From contig LT629952.1 in assembly GCA_900104565.1 (NCBI GenBank), forward strand, positions 1 through 64,000: 64,000 nucleotides of DNA, given 5' to 3'. Origin of the DNA: Ruminococcaceae bacterium Marseille-P2935. Its GTDB lineage: Bacteria > Bacillota > Clostridia > Oscillospirales > Ruminococcaceae. A program made the position numbers and the translations under genes. Of this stretch, positions 8,129 through 17,478 are shown piece by piece; positions within the stretch are counted from its first letter, which is position 1; every line of letters starts with the position of its first letter. Below the pieces are notes generated by a model. That model had not been told where the DNA came from and did no database searches. It saw nothing but the letters and a program-made list of their open reading frames with translations.

Positions 8129-8534
8129 TTCACCATTATAGCGCATCGTTTTTTTGAATTCAAGCTGCCAAAATAATAAGGGAATCAAGAAACGGATTTT
8201 ACGATTCCGGCAATTCTAAGTTTTGGTAGGCATGGTAAAACAGTACACCAAAAGCGCCACAAAAACGCGCTGGTTGTGTTATTAGGTTAGAATTCCTGCG
8301 GCCATTCCATCCTATGCCTGTAGGTTTTAAAGGCTTTTGCCGTCCATGTTCACGATTTATACCTGAACAGCAATACCGGCTTACAGCTGCCTTTCACGCA
8401 TGGCAGATAAAATGGCTATATATTAAATTTTGAGATTAGCTGTATCAACTCATAGATAAATTTTTAAAAGAAAAAGGAAGGATGGAAACCTCCCTCCCTT
8501 TTTGGTACAATAGGGACAGAAAGGCGGTAAAGGC
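8129..8534. other. Divergent intergenic region between riboswitch operon and QueG-like gene
   Basis: It must hold the minus-strand promoter of the riboswitch operon and a plus-strand promoter. A weak plus-strand candidate is TGGAAA (8483-8488), 17 bases, then TACAAT (8506-8511), 24 bases before the ATG at 8535. No further RNA class was recognised. Confidence 0.4.
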
Positions 8535-9344
8535 ATGGAAAAATGGAAACAAATTTTAACGGAATCTGAAATCCCCTGTTTTGGGGTATGTTCCTATGCC
8601 GCAATTCCAAAGCTTATTCCCTGCCGGGCACAAAACCGACTGCCTGCCGGCAGCCAGTCGGTTATTATGTGCGGGTTCCCGTACTACACAGGGGAGTACC
8701 CAGGACGTAATGTGTCGCGTTATGCGATTTCTGATGATTACCATAACATAGCGGGTCAGATCTTGAAAGAAATTTGTAGTCAGCTAAAAGATTGTTACCC
8801 GCAGCACGTGTTTGTGTATTTTACCGATGCTTCCCCCATTCCGGAAGTACAGGCGGCCCGCCTGGCCGGGTTGGGCATTGTGGGAATCAATGGGCAGCTT
8901 ATCACCAAAGAATTCGGTTCTTATCTTTTTTTGGGAGAAATTGTTACAACCATGGCGCTGCCGGTCACAAAAGCGGAAAGCGGTGGCTGCCTTGGCTGTA
9001 TGCAGTGTGTAAACAGCTGCCCAGGCAATGCGCTAAGCCGCGAGGGCTTCATTAAGGAGCAGTGCTTTTCCTATATTACGCAAAAAAAGGGGAAGCTTAC
9101 CGTTGGGGAAGAGCTTGGAATAAAAAAAGGGGGACTTGTGTGGGGGTGCGATATCTGCACCGACTGCTGCCCTATGAACCGGAATATTGCTAACACGCCT
9201 ATCCAGCGTTTTTATCAAAACCTGGTGCCTACGGTGAAAAAGGAACAGTTGGAACAGCTGGTGCAGCAAAAGGCATATGGCTATAAGGGGCCGGCAATCC
9301 TGCTACGTAATATAAATCTATTGGAAGACGAGGAAAAACAATGA
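8535..9344 (+). CDS. QueG-family iron-sulfur protein (epoxyqueuosine-reductase-like, short form)
   Basis: QueG reduces epoxyqueuosine to queuosine in tRNA using cobalamin and two 4Fe-4S clusters. This 269-residue protein has the family core: YFTDASPIPEVQAARLAGLG with the Asp expected for catalysis, a variant of the GWIGKN loop (GIVGINGQLI), and two ferredoxin-like cysteine sets, GCLGCMQCVNSCPG and WGCDICTDCCPMN. It is shorter than typical QueG (about 380 residues) and lacks the C-terminal HEAT-like part, so a related corrinoid or iron-sulfur role is possible. It overlaps the next gene by four bases (ATGA), indicating coupling. It lies next to a B12 uptake operon. Confidence 0.78.
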   Translation: MEKWKQILTESEIPCFGVCSYAAIPKLIPCRAQNRLPAGSQSVIMCGFPYYTGEYPGRNVSRYAISDDYHNIAGQILKEICSQLKDCYPQHVFVYFTDASPIPEVQAARLAGLGIVGINGQLITKEFGSYLFLGEIVTTMALPVTKAESGGCLGCMQCVNSCPGNALSREGFIKEQCFSYITQKKGKLTVGEELGIKKGGLVWGCDICTDCCPMNRNIANTPIQRFYQNLVPTVKKEQLEQLVQQKAYGYKGPAILLRNINLLEDEEKQ

Positions 9345-10672
9345 AACAAACACCGCTTTGGCAGGCTGTTACGGCTTACTGCCAAAAAAATTATTCCAGG
9401 TACCATATGCCAGGCCATAAGGGAAGAGGTGTTCCAGGCATGGAGCAGGTACTGCCATATGATGTGACCGAGGTAAAAGGTACAGACAGCTTGTTTGAAG
9501 CAACGGAAGCGATTGCCCAAACCGAAAAGCTGTTTTCAAAATTATACCATACCAATCGGTCCATGATTAGCTGCGGAGGGTCTACCTTGTGTATTCAGGC
9601 TATGCTGGCATTGGTTGCAAGGCCAGAGGGGAAGGTCATTGCTGGGCGGAATATTCATGTTTCTGCAGTAAACGCCATGGCTTTGCTGGGGCTCAATCCA
9701 GTTTGGGTTTATCCAAAACCTGATGCAGGTACAGGCCTTCCGGGACGGGTGCAGCCAGCTGATATTGAATCGGCATTAGCTGCCAACCCGGACGCCGCTG
9801 CCGTTTATCTGACCAGCCCGGATTATTACGGAGTGCTTTGTGATATAGCGGCTATTTCGGTAATCTGCAAAACCTATAACGTGCCTCTGCTGGTAGATAA
9901 TGCCCATGGTTCCCACCTGGCGTTTTTATCGCCATCGCTACACCCAATAGCGGCTGGAGCAGACCTGTGCAGTGACTCCCTGCACAAAACCCTCCCGGCG
10001 CTTACCGGTTCGGCTTTGCTGCAAATAGGAAATTCCCGGTTTGCGCCTATAGCGAAAGAAAAGATGAGCTTGTTTGGTTCCACCAGCCCCAGTTATTTAA
10101 TGATGCTTTCCATGGATGGGCTCATACCATATTTGCAGGAACAGGCCAGAGAGGATTTTGCCCGCACTGCCCAATTTGTCCGCCAGGCGGAATTTTTTGC
10201 CGAAGAAAGAGGGTTCAGTATTCCAAAAGGGAAAAAGGACCCTGTGAGAATTTCGCTTGGAATTGCAGAAATGGGTTATACAGGAGCAAGCTTTGGGGAA
10301 TACTTGCGTGAGAAGGGCATTGAACCGGAATATGTAAACGACAGCTATTGCGTGCTTTTGCCGTCCCCATTGCATGATGAAAAAGACCAGCAGCGTCTCT
10401 TACATGCAATTAGCTCCTGCCCTAAATTGACGGCTATGGGTCAGCCGCCCGGTATGCTGGTACAGCCTCGTCAGGTAATAAGCCTTCGGGAGGCTATGTT
10501 CTCTCAAAGAGAGGAACTGCCGGTGGAACAATGCGCAGGGCGGGTAGCCGCGCAGATAAAAAGCCCTTGTCCACCAGGAATTCCAATTGTTATGAATGGC
10601 GAGCTGATTGATGAAAATATTGTTAAAATACTGAAAAACTATGGCGTAACCAGCCTGAATGTGGTAAAATAA
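9341..10672 (+). CDS. Orn/Lys/Arg decarboxylase-family PLP enzyme (YaaO-like)
   Basis: A 443-residue, short-form member of the group that decarboxylates basic amino acids to polyamines or cadaverine. Visible motifs are MPGHKGRG near the N terminus, DNAHGSHLAFL for the cofactor Asp, and DSLHKTLPALTG with the Lys that would bind pyridoxal phosphate. It matches the Bacillus YaaO type, which lacks the long N-terminal wing domain of the E. coli inducible enzymes. Substrate cannot be assigned from sequence. It is translationally coupled to the QueG-like gene and heads a block that follows the Bacillus yaaO-to-yabC order. Confidence 0.88.
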   Translation: MKQTPLWQAVTAYCQKNYSRYHMPGHKGRGVPGMEQVLPYDVTEVKGTDSLFEATEAIAQTEKLFSKLYHTNRSMISCGGSTLCIQAMLALVARPEGKVIAGRNIHVSAVNAMALLGLNPVWVYPKPDAGTGLPGRVQPADIESALAANPDAAAVYLTSPDYYGVLCDIAAISVICKTYNVPLLVDNAHGSHLAFLSPSLHPIAAGADLCSDSLHKTLPALTGSALLQIGNSRFAPIAKEKMSLFGSTSPSYLMMLSMDGLIPYLQEQAREDFARTAQFVRQAEFFAEERGFSIPKGKKDPVRISLGIAEMGYTGASFGEYLREKGIEPEYVNDSYCVLLPSPLHDEKDQQRLLHAISSCPKLTAMGQPPGMLVQPRQVISLREAMFSQREELPVEQCAGRVAAQIKSPCPPGIPIVMNGELIDENIVKILKNYGVTSLNVVK

Positions 10673-10828
10673 TTACAATAAGTTTATAACATGTGCAGTA
10701 CAAGTACCCCTGGTACGTGACTGCCAGATAGTTTTCGTTCTATTTGGCATATTTCCACAATAACATATTTATGGCGAAATAATATCAAGATGGAATAGCT
10801 GACATGTTCTTCCAAGGAGGTTGAGTTC

Positions 10829-11152
10829 ATGAAACTGATTACTGCAATTGTATCTAACGACGACAGCTCTAAAGTGTCTTCGGTGCTCACAAAGGAAGGC
10901 TTTTCTGTTACGAAACTGGCTACAACCGGCGGATTTTTAATGTTCGGCAACACTACCTTTTTAATTGGTGTGGAAGATGAAAAAGTGGATACCGTCATTG
11001 AACTGATTGCCAAGCACAGTAAAAAACGCACCCAGATGGTTCCGTCTTCGGCATCTTATGGGGTGGGGATGTATTCTTCCTTCCCGGTGGAAGTTCAGGT
11101 AGGGGGAGCAACCATATTTGTAACCAATGTAGAACGGTTCGAAAAAGTATAA
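10829..11152 (+). CDS. darA: Cyclic di-AMP receptor, PII-like (DarA/PstA)
   Basis: A 107-residue cytosolic PII-like protein that binds the second messenger c-di-AMP as a trimer. The start KLITAIVSNDDSSKV, the TTGGFLMFGNTTFLIGVED segment and the C-terminal VGGATIFVTNVERF are typical of the DUF970/DarA family (Bacillus YaaQ, S. aureus PstA). A strong AAGGAGGTT precedes ATG 10829. It sits just upstream of holB as in Bacillus, although the tmk gene normally found before it is absent. Confidence 0.94.
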   Translation: MKLITAIVSNDDSSKVSSVLTKEGFSVTKLATTGGFLMFGNTTFLIGVEDEKVDTVIELIAKHSKKRTQMVPSSASYGVGMYSSFPVEVQVGGATIFVTNVERFEKV

Positions 11153-11203
11153 CCGCATTCCGGCAAAGCTGGAATGATATCTCGTACAGTTGAGGTATTA
11201 GGA

Positions 11204-12163
11204 TTGTTTGAAAATTTTTATGGAAACCAAAAAGTAAAAGAGACGCTCGTCACCTTGATTGATGACGGGCGTTTGTCTCATGGAATACTTTTAGAAGGGG
11301 AACGCGGACTTGGCAAGAAAACCCTGGCCAAAGAGATTGCAAAAGCAGTGCTGTGTACCGGGGAGTCAAAGCCCTGCGGAGTTTGCCGGGCTTGTAAAAA
11401 AATAGAAGCAGGGGTTCACCCTGACTTTTTATACTTCAGCGGCGGTGAGGGTGCCCGTTCCTTTCATATTGACACCATTCGTGAAATTCGGGAAGCCGCT
11501 TATGTCATGCCGAACGAAGGTGCTGCAAAGGTCTTTTTATTAAGTGATGTGCAGAATATGACAATACAGGCTCAGAATGCTCTGCTTAAAATTATTGAAG
11601 AGCCGCCTGAACAAACGATGTTCCTGCTTACCTGTGACGATACTTCTGCACTGCTTACCACAATATTGTCCCGTTTGGTAACCCTGCGCCTTCAGCACCC
11701 CAGCCAAAAGGAATGCGAGCAAGCATTGGAAAAATTGGCACCGGAAGAGACACCGGAGAGAAGAACAGAAGCTGCCAATACTGCCCACGGAAACATTGGA
11801 GAAGCGCTGGCATTGATTCGGGACGAAACGGCCATGAAGATCAGTACAGATGCAAAAAAACTGTTGCAGGTGCTTTGCCTTGGCAGTGAGTATGAAATGC
11901 TTACCATACTATACCCATATGAGCGGCAGCGAGAGCAGTTTGTCCGGTTAATGGACGCACTGGGCAGGTTATTTTGTGATATTGCCCTCAGCCGGTATCA
12001 TACCGCCCGGCAGGATACCAGGCAGTATGGGACAAGGATTTCCCAGCAAAAAGCGCTAAAGGCGGTGGAACTTTCTACCGCCATGAGAGATAAAGCCATT
12101 GGAAATGCCAACATTGCCCTGCTGTCTGCAGGCTATTGCGGAAAACTGAAATCCATGGTGTAG
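11204..12163 (+). CDS. holB: DNA polymerase III delta-prime subunit
   Basis: Part of the clamp loader that places the sliding clamp on DNA. The 319-residue protein has a P-loop (GERGLGKKT at residues 32-40), a zinc module (Cys 51, 58, 61, 64) and NALLKIIEEPP typical of delta-prime. The SRC arginine-finger motif reads LSRLV here, so the Cys is not kept. TTG 11204 is chosen because it follows GAGG by eight bases and gives the usual family start (M)FENFYGNQ; the alternative ATG at 11174 would add ten unrelated residues. RicT starts nine bases downstream. Confidence 0.9.
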   Translation: MFENFYGNQKVKETLVTLIDDGRLSHGILLEGERGLGKKTLAKEIAKAVLCTGESKPCGVCRACKKIEAGVHPDFLYFSGGEGARSFHIDTIREIREAAYVMPNEGAAKVFLLSDVQNMTIQAQNALLKIIEEPPEQTMFLLTCDDTSALLTTILSRLVTLRLQHPSQKECEQALEKLAPEETPERRTEAANTAHGNIGEALALIRDETAMKISTDAKKLLQVLCLGSEYEMLTILYPYERQREQFVRLMDALGRLFCDIALSRYHTARQDTRQYGTRISQQKALKAVELSTAMRDKAIGNANIALLSAGYCGKLKSMV

Positions 12164-12172
12164 GAGGTACAG

Positions 12173-13033
12173 ATGGCAGAAGTAATTGGGGTACGTTTTA
12201 AAACGGTAGGAAAAATATATTATTTTGACCCAGAAGAAAACCAGGTTTCCAAGGGAGACCATGTGATCGTAGAAACTGCCCGGGGAGTGGAATGCGGCGA
12301 GGTAGCCATGCCCAACCACGAGGTGGAAGAAAAGGATATTGTACGTCCGCTGAAAAAAGTGATCCGTATTGCCGATGAAAAGGATATGGAGCTGGTGGAA
12401 AAAAACAAAGTGAAGCAGAAGCAGGCTTTCGACATCTGTATGAAAAAAATTGCAGACCATAAGCTTGATATGAAACTGGTGGATGTTGAATACACTTTTG
12501 ACAATAACAAGATCCTCTTCTACTTTACAGCGGATGGCCGGGTAGACTTCCGGGAACTGGTAAAAGATTTGGCTTCGGTTTTTCGCACCCGTATTGAACT
12601 GAGACAGATTGGCGTGCGGGATGAGGCAAAGATGTTGGGTGGTATTGGCATTTGCGGTAAGCCATTTTGCTGTGCTACTTTTTTAGGAGAATTTCAGCCG
12701 GTTTCCATTAAAATGGCAAAGGAACAGGGGCTGTCGCTGAACCCCACTAAAATTTCGGGTACCTGCGGCAGATTAATGTGCTGCCTGAAATATGAGCAGG
12801 AGGCCTATGAGGATTTGCTGCGGCATACGCCAAAGGTAGGTGCTTATGTTTCGACAAAAGATGGAAAAGGAGTAGTAACTGAAGTGAACCTTCTTACCGG
12901 AATTTTAAAGGTCAACCTGGATAAAAATGCGGATGTTTCCCGCATCTATTCCAAAAATGAAGTGCGGCTGATTAAAGATGCACGCATAGATGTCAATAAG
13001 GAAGAAGCAAAAGCCTTGAAAGGATTGGAATAG
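12173..13033 (+). CDS. ricT: PSP1-family regulator RicT (YaaT)
   Basis: RicT forms the Y-complex with RicA and RicF, which influences RNase Y, sporulation and mRNA maturation in Bacillus. The 286-residue protein has the PSP1 domain and the cysteines used with its partners for 4Fe-4S binding: C161-GKPF-CC and C198-GRLM-CC. The start MAEVIGVRFKTVGKIYYF is typical, and AGGAGG lies just upstream. RicA and RicF are not encoded in this window. It follows holB as in Bacillus; the yabA gene that normally follows is missing and a ferredoxin gene is found there instead. Confidence 0.95.
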   Translation: MAEVIGVRFKTVGKIYYFDPEENQVSKGDHVIVETARGVECGEVAMPNHEVEEKDIVRPLKKVIRIADEKDMELVEKNKVKQKQAFDICMKKIADHKLDMKLVDVEYTFDNNKILFYFTADGRVDFRELVKDLASVFRTRIELRQIGVRDEAKMLGGIGICGKPFCCATFLGEFQPVSIKMAKEQGLSLNPTKISGTCGRLMCCLKYEQEAYEDLLRHTPKVGAYVSTKDGKGVVTEVNLLTGILKVNLDKNADVSRIYSKNEVRLIKDARIDVNKEEAKALKGLE

Positions 13034-13073
13034 AAAAAATAGAAAAAGGCTTGTAAATAATTGTTCCATGCAG

Positions 13074-13101
13074 TTGATTTTTCACGGTTTTATGGTATAA
13101 T
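13074..13101 (+). promoter_or_regulatory. Promoter of the ferredoxin transcript
   Basis: TTGATT (13074-13079) and a perfect TATAAT (13096-13101) are 16 bases apart. The transcript would start near 13108, about 215 bases before the ferredoxin start codon. Confidence 0.7.
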
Positions 13102-13107
13102 AACCGC

Positions 13108-13306
13108 AGAGCGGTATGATACTTACGCATCGGTGGTACTCAATGAGCGTTAGCCCTTGAGGCATAGGCTAATATGCAGTGCTAACCATGCCGCTTTGCG
13201 GATACGGCATAATAACCAAAAAATAGTTATTATACCTATTTAAGCCATTTGGCAATGGCAAATGCAGTAAACTGCTTTGTGTTGGCTGCATTGCGTTGAA
13301 ATCAAT
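13108..13306 (+). other. Long structured leader upstream of ferredoxin, class unknown
   Basis: About 200 non-coding bases show several possible helices: AGCGGTATG near 13108 with CATGCCGCT near 13188-13196 (one wobble), GTTAGCC with GGCTAAT inside it, ATAATAAC with GTTATTAT around 13209-13233, and CATTTG...CAAATG plus GCAGTAAACTGC further down. No known riboswitch class was recognised. It may be an untranslated control region or a separate small RNA. Confidence 0.45.
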
Positions 13307-13321
13307 AAGGAGGTGCAATGA

Positions 13322-13495
<174 letters not shown>

Positions 13496-13516
13496 TCGGG
13501 ATTATTCATGCAAATA

Positions 13517-13557
13517 AAAGGCACGGGCCAAAGGCTCCGTGCCTTTTCTCTTTTTTT
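13517..13557 (+). terminator. Terminator after ferredoxin
   Basis: AAAGGCACGG (13517-13526) pairs with CCGTGCCTTT (13537-13546), followed by TTCTCTTTTTTT. Confidence 0.9.
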
Positions 13558-13613
13558 ATCGGGCAGAATATGGTATGATGAAAGCGTTATTACAGTTAGA
13601 AATGAGGAAGAGG

Positions 13614-14348
13614 ATGGATCCGCAGTTTAGCTGGGAAAAATTAAGTGAAGAAATTTTAATTTGTGTAACGCCTTACCATAAATTTGGGACAGACGCATTT
13701 TTACTTTCAAACTTCGCAAAAGTAAAGCGTAAGGATAGGGCATGCGACCTTGGAACGGGCTGTGGAATCATTCCACTGCTGTGGTACCGGAGCAAAGAGG
13801 AAGGCCCAAAACAGGCATATGGAGTAGATATTCAGGAGCTGGCAATCCGCCAGCTAAGGAAAAGTATACAGCGCTCCGGTTTGGAAGATAAATTAACCCC
13901 ATTATTAGCTGATCTGAAAGAGTTAGGCGGGCTGGTCCCCAAAGGGGAACTTGATTTGGTTACCTGTAACCCGCCCTATAAGGCCGAAAATTCGGGTATT
14001 TTAAGCGAATGGGACTGTGAAAAAATTGCCCGCCATGAAACCATGTGTTCCATGGATGATGTGGCAAAAGCAGCGTCAGCGTTATTAAAATTTGGCGGCA
14101 GGCTTTGTGTTTGCCAACGGCCTGAACGGCTGCCGGACGTGTTGGAAGCAATGCGTCATAACGGGCTGGAACCAAAGCGGCTTCGTTTTGTACAACAGCG
14201 CCCGGGTACGGCTCCCTGGCTGTTTTTAGCAGAAGGAAAAAAAGGAGCAAAACCTTTTTTACAGGTGGAAGCGCCGCTGATCATAGAAGGGGAAGGCGGT
14301 TTTTCCCGGGAAGTACTGGATATTTACAGGAAAAAAGATAACGTCTAA
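13614..14348 (+). CDS. yabB: tRNA1(Val) A37 N6-methyltransferase family protein (TrmN6/YabB)
   Basis: A SAM-dependent methyltransferase of 244 residues. The SAM-binding motif I is CDLGTGCGIIPLL, and the catalytic NPPY motif for adenine N6 methylation is present (CNPPYKAENSG). YabB-type starts lead into TPYHKFGTDAFLLSNFA, as here. ATG 13614 is chosen because GAGG lies six bases ahead and it gives the usual length of about 245; the frame open from 13539 would run over the ferredoxin terminator. The next gene, rsmI, follows immediately, as yabC does in Bacillus. Confidence 0.9.
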   Translation: MDPQFSWEKLSEEILICVTPYHKFGTDAFLLSNFAKVKRKDRACDLGTGCGIIPLLWYRSKEEGPKQAYGVDIQELAIRQLRKSIQRSGLEDKLTPLLADLKELGGLVPKGELDLVTCNPPYKAENSGILSEWDCEKIARHETMCSMDDVAKAASALLKFGGRLCVCQRPERLPDVLEAMRHNGLEPKRLRFVQQRPGTAPWLFLAEGKKGAKPFLQVEAPLIIEGEGGFSREVLDIYRKKDNV

Positions 14349-14366
14349 ATGGCCGGAGGATGGCAT

Positions 14367-15185
14367 ATGGGAAAATTGTTTGTGGTGGGAACGCCAATTG
14401 GTAATTTAGAGGATATTTCAGCCCGCGGTATAAAAACCCTGGAAGAAGTGGATTTTATTGCAGCGGAAGATACCCGGGTATCGCTTAAGCTGCTTAGCCG
14501 GTACGGCATAAAAAAGCCCATGGTCAGTTATTATGAGCACAATGCCAGGGAACGCGGCGAACAAATTTTACAACGTATTTTAGCTGGAGAAAACGGTGCG
14601 GTCATTACCGATGCGGGTATGCCGTGTATTTCTGACCCTGGTGAGGATTTGGTAGCGCTCTGTGCGGAAAATGGGGTGGAAGTGGTAGTGGTTCCCGGCC
14701 CGTCTGCGGCAATTTCAGCCCTGGCGATTTCGGGGCTTGCTACCAGAAGGTTTGCCTTTGAAGGCTTTTTGGACCCTAAAAAAAATGCCCGAAAAAAACA
14801 GCTGGAAGAGATAAAAGAGGACCGCCATACCCTTATTTTTTACGAGGCTCCGCATAAATTGCTGGCTACCTTAGAGGATATGCTGGCGGTGCTGGGAAAC
14901 CGTAAGATCAGCCTGGCCCGGGAACTGACCAAAACTTTTGAAGAGGTGGTACGTACCGACCTGCAGGGAGCGATTGAACATTTTACTGCGACGACCCCGA
15001 AAGGGGAGTTTGTATTAATTGTGGAAGGAGCCGCAGAACAAAGAGCGGAAATTCCGTTAGAAGAGGCGGTAAAGCAGGTAAAGCTGCTGCAAGAGGAGGG
15101 ACTATCTGCTGCTGAAGCAGCTAAAACAATTTCCCGCCAGACAGGAATAAAAAAGGGGGACTTGTATAAAGCCTCTTTACAATGA
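14367..15185 (+). CDS. rsmI: 16S rRNA (cytidine-1402-2'-O)-methyltransferase RsmI
   Basis: Methylates C1402 in the ribosomal decoding centre. The 272-residue protein begins GKLFVVGTPIGNLED and has the TP-methylase fold motifs AAEDTRVSLKLLS, ITDAGMPCISDPG and VPGPSA. GGAGG at 14355-14359 is seven bases before ATG 14367, so this start is better than the ATG at 14349, which touches the stop of yabB. It is the last gene in the block that resembles Bacillus yaaO-yabC. Confidence 0.95.
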   Translation: MGKLFVVGTPIGNLEDISARGIKTLEEVDFIAAEDTRVSLKLLSRYGIKKPMVSYYEHNARERGEQILQRILAGENGAVITDAGMPCISDPGEDLVALCAENGVEVVVVPGPSAAISALAISGLATRRFAFEGFLDPKKNARKKQLEEIKEDRHTLIFYEAPHKLLATLEDMLAVLGNRKISLARELTKTFEEVVRTDLQGAIEHFTATTPKGEFVLIVEGAAEQRAEIPLEEAVKQVKLLQEEGLSAAEAAKTISRQTGIKKGDLYKASLQ

Positions 15186-15227
15186 CCATCCTCCCCTTGA
15201 AGCTATGCGACAAGGGAGGAACAGAAT

Positions 15228-15908
15228 ATGGGACAACCTGAGAAGAATCAGTTAGCACAGCAGGACAATATAAGCAAATCCCGCACCGGGCTAAATACTC
15301 CAGGGACAAAGGTGTGCGGCAGCGGCAGCACCTTATTGGATAGAGCGGGTCAAGAAAAAGTGAATCTGATGGAATTATCCATAGGCGGCTTTTCCGGCAG
15401 GCAGATAGCTGGTTTTATTGACAATCATGAAATTTTTTATCTTCGCCAATTTTTCAGGCTGGAGCATGGAGGCGTGGTATGGAACTGGCAGGCCTTTTTA
15501 TTTGCACCACTCTGGTTTGCCTACCGTAAAATGCCCTTTTACGCAGCGGCAGCATTGGGGTTGAATTGGTTTTTTATTATAGCAGCGTATTTTATGGCCG
15601 GCTTTTTTTCCGGGAATCGCGCCGCACTGGTTGATTATATTTCATTATTTGGCCTTTTATCGGGGGTTATACCGGCATTTTTCTATGGAGTTGCTGCCAC
15701 ACCTCTATATAAGCGGCATGTGCTTCAAAAATTAAGGCGAGCATCTCAGGCTGATAATAGAGGGCCAAAACGAGCCATGCTTTGGGCCGGAACCAGTTTT
15801 GCAGTGCTGTTTATTTTTTGGCTGGGGAGTTTTTGGTTTGAACAAATCGCTGTTCAGCCCTTTTACCGCAATATACTGTGTTATTTTATTCAGCAATACG
15901 TATCATAA
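15228..15908 (+). CDS. DUF2628 family membrane protein
   Basis: A 226-residue protein. The first 90 residues are polar; then FFRLEHGGVVWNWQAFLFAP followed by LWFAYRKM matches the DUF2628 signature (a motif before the first helix with NWxAFxF.P.WxxYRKM). About three to four membrane segments follow. Function is not known for the family. GGGAGG precedes the ATG. A terminator comes directly after the stop codon. Confidence 0.8.
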   Translation: MGQPEKNQLAQQDNISKSRTGLNTPGTKVCGSGSTLLDRAGQEKVNLMELSIGGFSGRQIAGFIDNHEIFYLRQFFRLEHGGVVWNWQAFLFAPLWFAYRKMPFYAAAALGLNWFFIIAAYFMAGFFSGNRAALVDYISLFGLLSGVIPAFFYGVAATPLYKRHVLQKLRRASQADNRGPKRAMLWAGTSFAVLFIFWLGSFWFEQIAVQPFYRNILCYFIQQYVS

Positions 15909-15919
15909 TTTGAAAAGAC

Positions 15920-15957
15920 AGCAGCGTATACTAAAAATAGGATACGCTGCTTTTTTA
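15920..15957 (+). terminator. Terminator after DUF2628 gene
   Basis: GCAGCGTAT (15921-15929) pairs with ATACGCTGC (15942-15950), followed by six T residues. Confidence 0.9.
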
Positions 15958-16171
15958 TGTTCTTTCACTTTTAACCGGTACCTAATACCGCTTAATTGTT
16001 TGAATTCCGATGAACGTTCACTGCTCCCGGTGGTGAAAAAGCCATGGAAACTTGATTTGAAAATTACTCGTAAGATAAGGCTGAAAAGTTTTTTGCACGC
16101 CTTAGCTATTCAGAGCCGCATTTTTAAAATCAATTTTGTGGCCGGCAGCAATTAGAACAGGAGGAAAATAC

Positions 16172-17164
16172 ATGCTGCAGCTGCTTACCCTGGCGCTTGT
16201 ATTAGGGGTGATCTTTGTCAATGGGTGGACCGACGCCCCAAATGCAATTACTACCGTGGTATGTGCCAAAGTGCTTCCCTATCAAAAGGCGGTTTGGCTG
16301 GCTGCGGGATTTGACCTGTTGGGAATTTTAGTGATGTGTCTTTTCAGCCCGGCAGTGACCAACACAATGCTTTCCATGATGTGTTTTCCGGGTGTCTCTT
16401 CTGAAAACAGCATAAAAGCGCTGTGCAGTGCTATGGCGGCCATTATTGTTTTTTCTGTCATTGCCTGGTGGTTTGGGGTTCCCACCAGTGAAAGCCATGG
16501 CCTAATTGCTGCGGTAGCTGGCAGCGCAGCTGCTTTGGGCAAGTTTTCTTCCATTGACCCAGATACTTGGAGTAAAGTGCTGTGGGGGCTGGTGGTATCG
16601 GTTGCTTTAGGTTTTGGTATGGGATGGCTGTGTATGAAGCTGTTTTTTAGGTTGTTTAACAGACTAAAAGATGTACAGGTGGCTGCAGCACAGATAATGA
16701 CGGCGGCGGCAACCGCCTTTTGCCATGGCGCCCAGGACGGCCAGAAGTTTGTTGCAGTTTTTTTAGCGGTTCAGCTGCAGTTTAACGGGAATGGTGATTT
16801 GCAGCCAGCGCGGCACCCGATCATTTTATTGCTTTGTGCTGGAACCATGGCACTGGGAACCTCTTTGGGGGGAGGACGTATTATTCGCTCTGTAGGGGAA
16901 CGGATGGTGGCAATTAACCCGGTCAGTGGCTTATGCGCTGATTTAGCCACCACGGGCAGCCTGCTGATGGCAAGTATTTGGGGGCTGCCTGTAAGCACCA
17001 CCCATACTCGTACTACTGCTGTAATGGGTGCCGGGTTAGGAGAAAGTGCCGGACGGGTAAACGGCAAGGTTGTTGGAGAGATGTTTGCAGCCTGGCTTAT
17101 TACGTTCCCGGTGTGCTTTGCGATTAGTTTTTTGCTGACACGCTTGGTTTGCTGTTGGCCATAA
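16172..17164 (+). CDS. Inorganic phosphate transporter, PiT family
   Basis: A 330-residue membrane protein that imports phosphate driven by the ion gradient. The two PiT signature repeats are visible: FVNGWTDAPNAITTVVCAKV near the N terminus and CHGAQDGQKF in the middle. About ten membrane segments are predicted by eye. AGGAGG lies eight to nine bases before ATG 16172; the longer frame from 16136 has no such support. No PhoU-like partner gene (DUF47) is adjacent, which is common in clostridia but not universal. Confidence 0.93.
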   Translation: MLQLLTLALVLGVIFVNGWTDAPNAITTVVCAKVLPYQKAVWLAAGFDLLGILVMCLFSPAVTNTMLSMMCFPGVSSENSIKALCSAMAAIIVFSVIAWWFGVPTSESHGLIAAVAGSAAALGKFSSIDPDTWSKVLWGLVVSVALGFGMGWLCMKLFFRLFNRLKDVQVAAAQIMTAAATAFCHGAQDGQKFVAVFLAVQLQFNGNGDLQPARHPIILLLCAGTMALGTSLGGGRIIRSVGERMVAINPVSGLCADLATTGSLLMASIWGLPVSTTHTRTTAVMGAGLGESAGRVNGKVVGEMFAAWLITFPVCFAISFLLTRLVCCWP

Positions 17165-17406
17165 AAGCTGCCTCGGCGCTTTGCAGCAATTTCGCACGGT
17201 TTGTCCTTTTCAGGGGCTAGTTGTTTTGTTATCGTTGTCAGCAGCTGTTGCAAATCCTATTCGTTATAATAGAAGTAAGAAAGAGGGCTTGTAAAATCCG
17301 GTTTGTTGAGCGGACGAAAAAACTTAGCACTTCTATACTTTCCTAACGGGAGTATTTTGCACCCTGCAAAACGTTCGCTGCCAGTAATTTTAAATAGGCC
17401 ATGAAA

Positions 17407-17440
17407 AAGCATCCGTATGAACCCAACCATACGGATGCTT
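17407..17440 (-). terminator. Terminator of the minus-strand three-gene operon
   Basis: AAGCATCCGTATG (17407-17419) pairs with CATACGGATGCTT (17428-17440). On the minus strand the stem ends in GCTTTTTCAT, giving the T-run downstream of the gene at 17479. Confidence 0.85.
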
Positions 17441-17478
17441 AACTGTTTTATGATCACCTCTTAGAGGAGACGGTATTT

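Noticed and set aside
15958-16171. Open frame continuing from the DUF2628 gene region
   Set aside because: It crosses a strong terminator and has no protein-like character.
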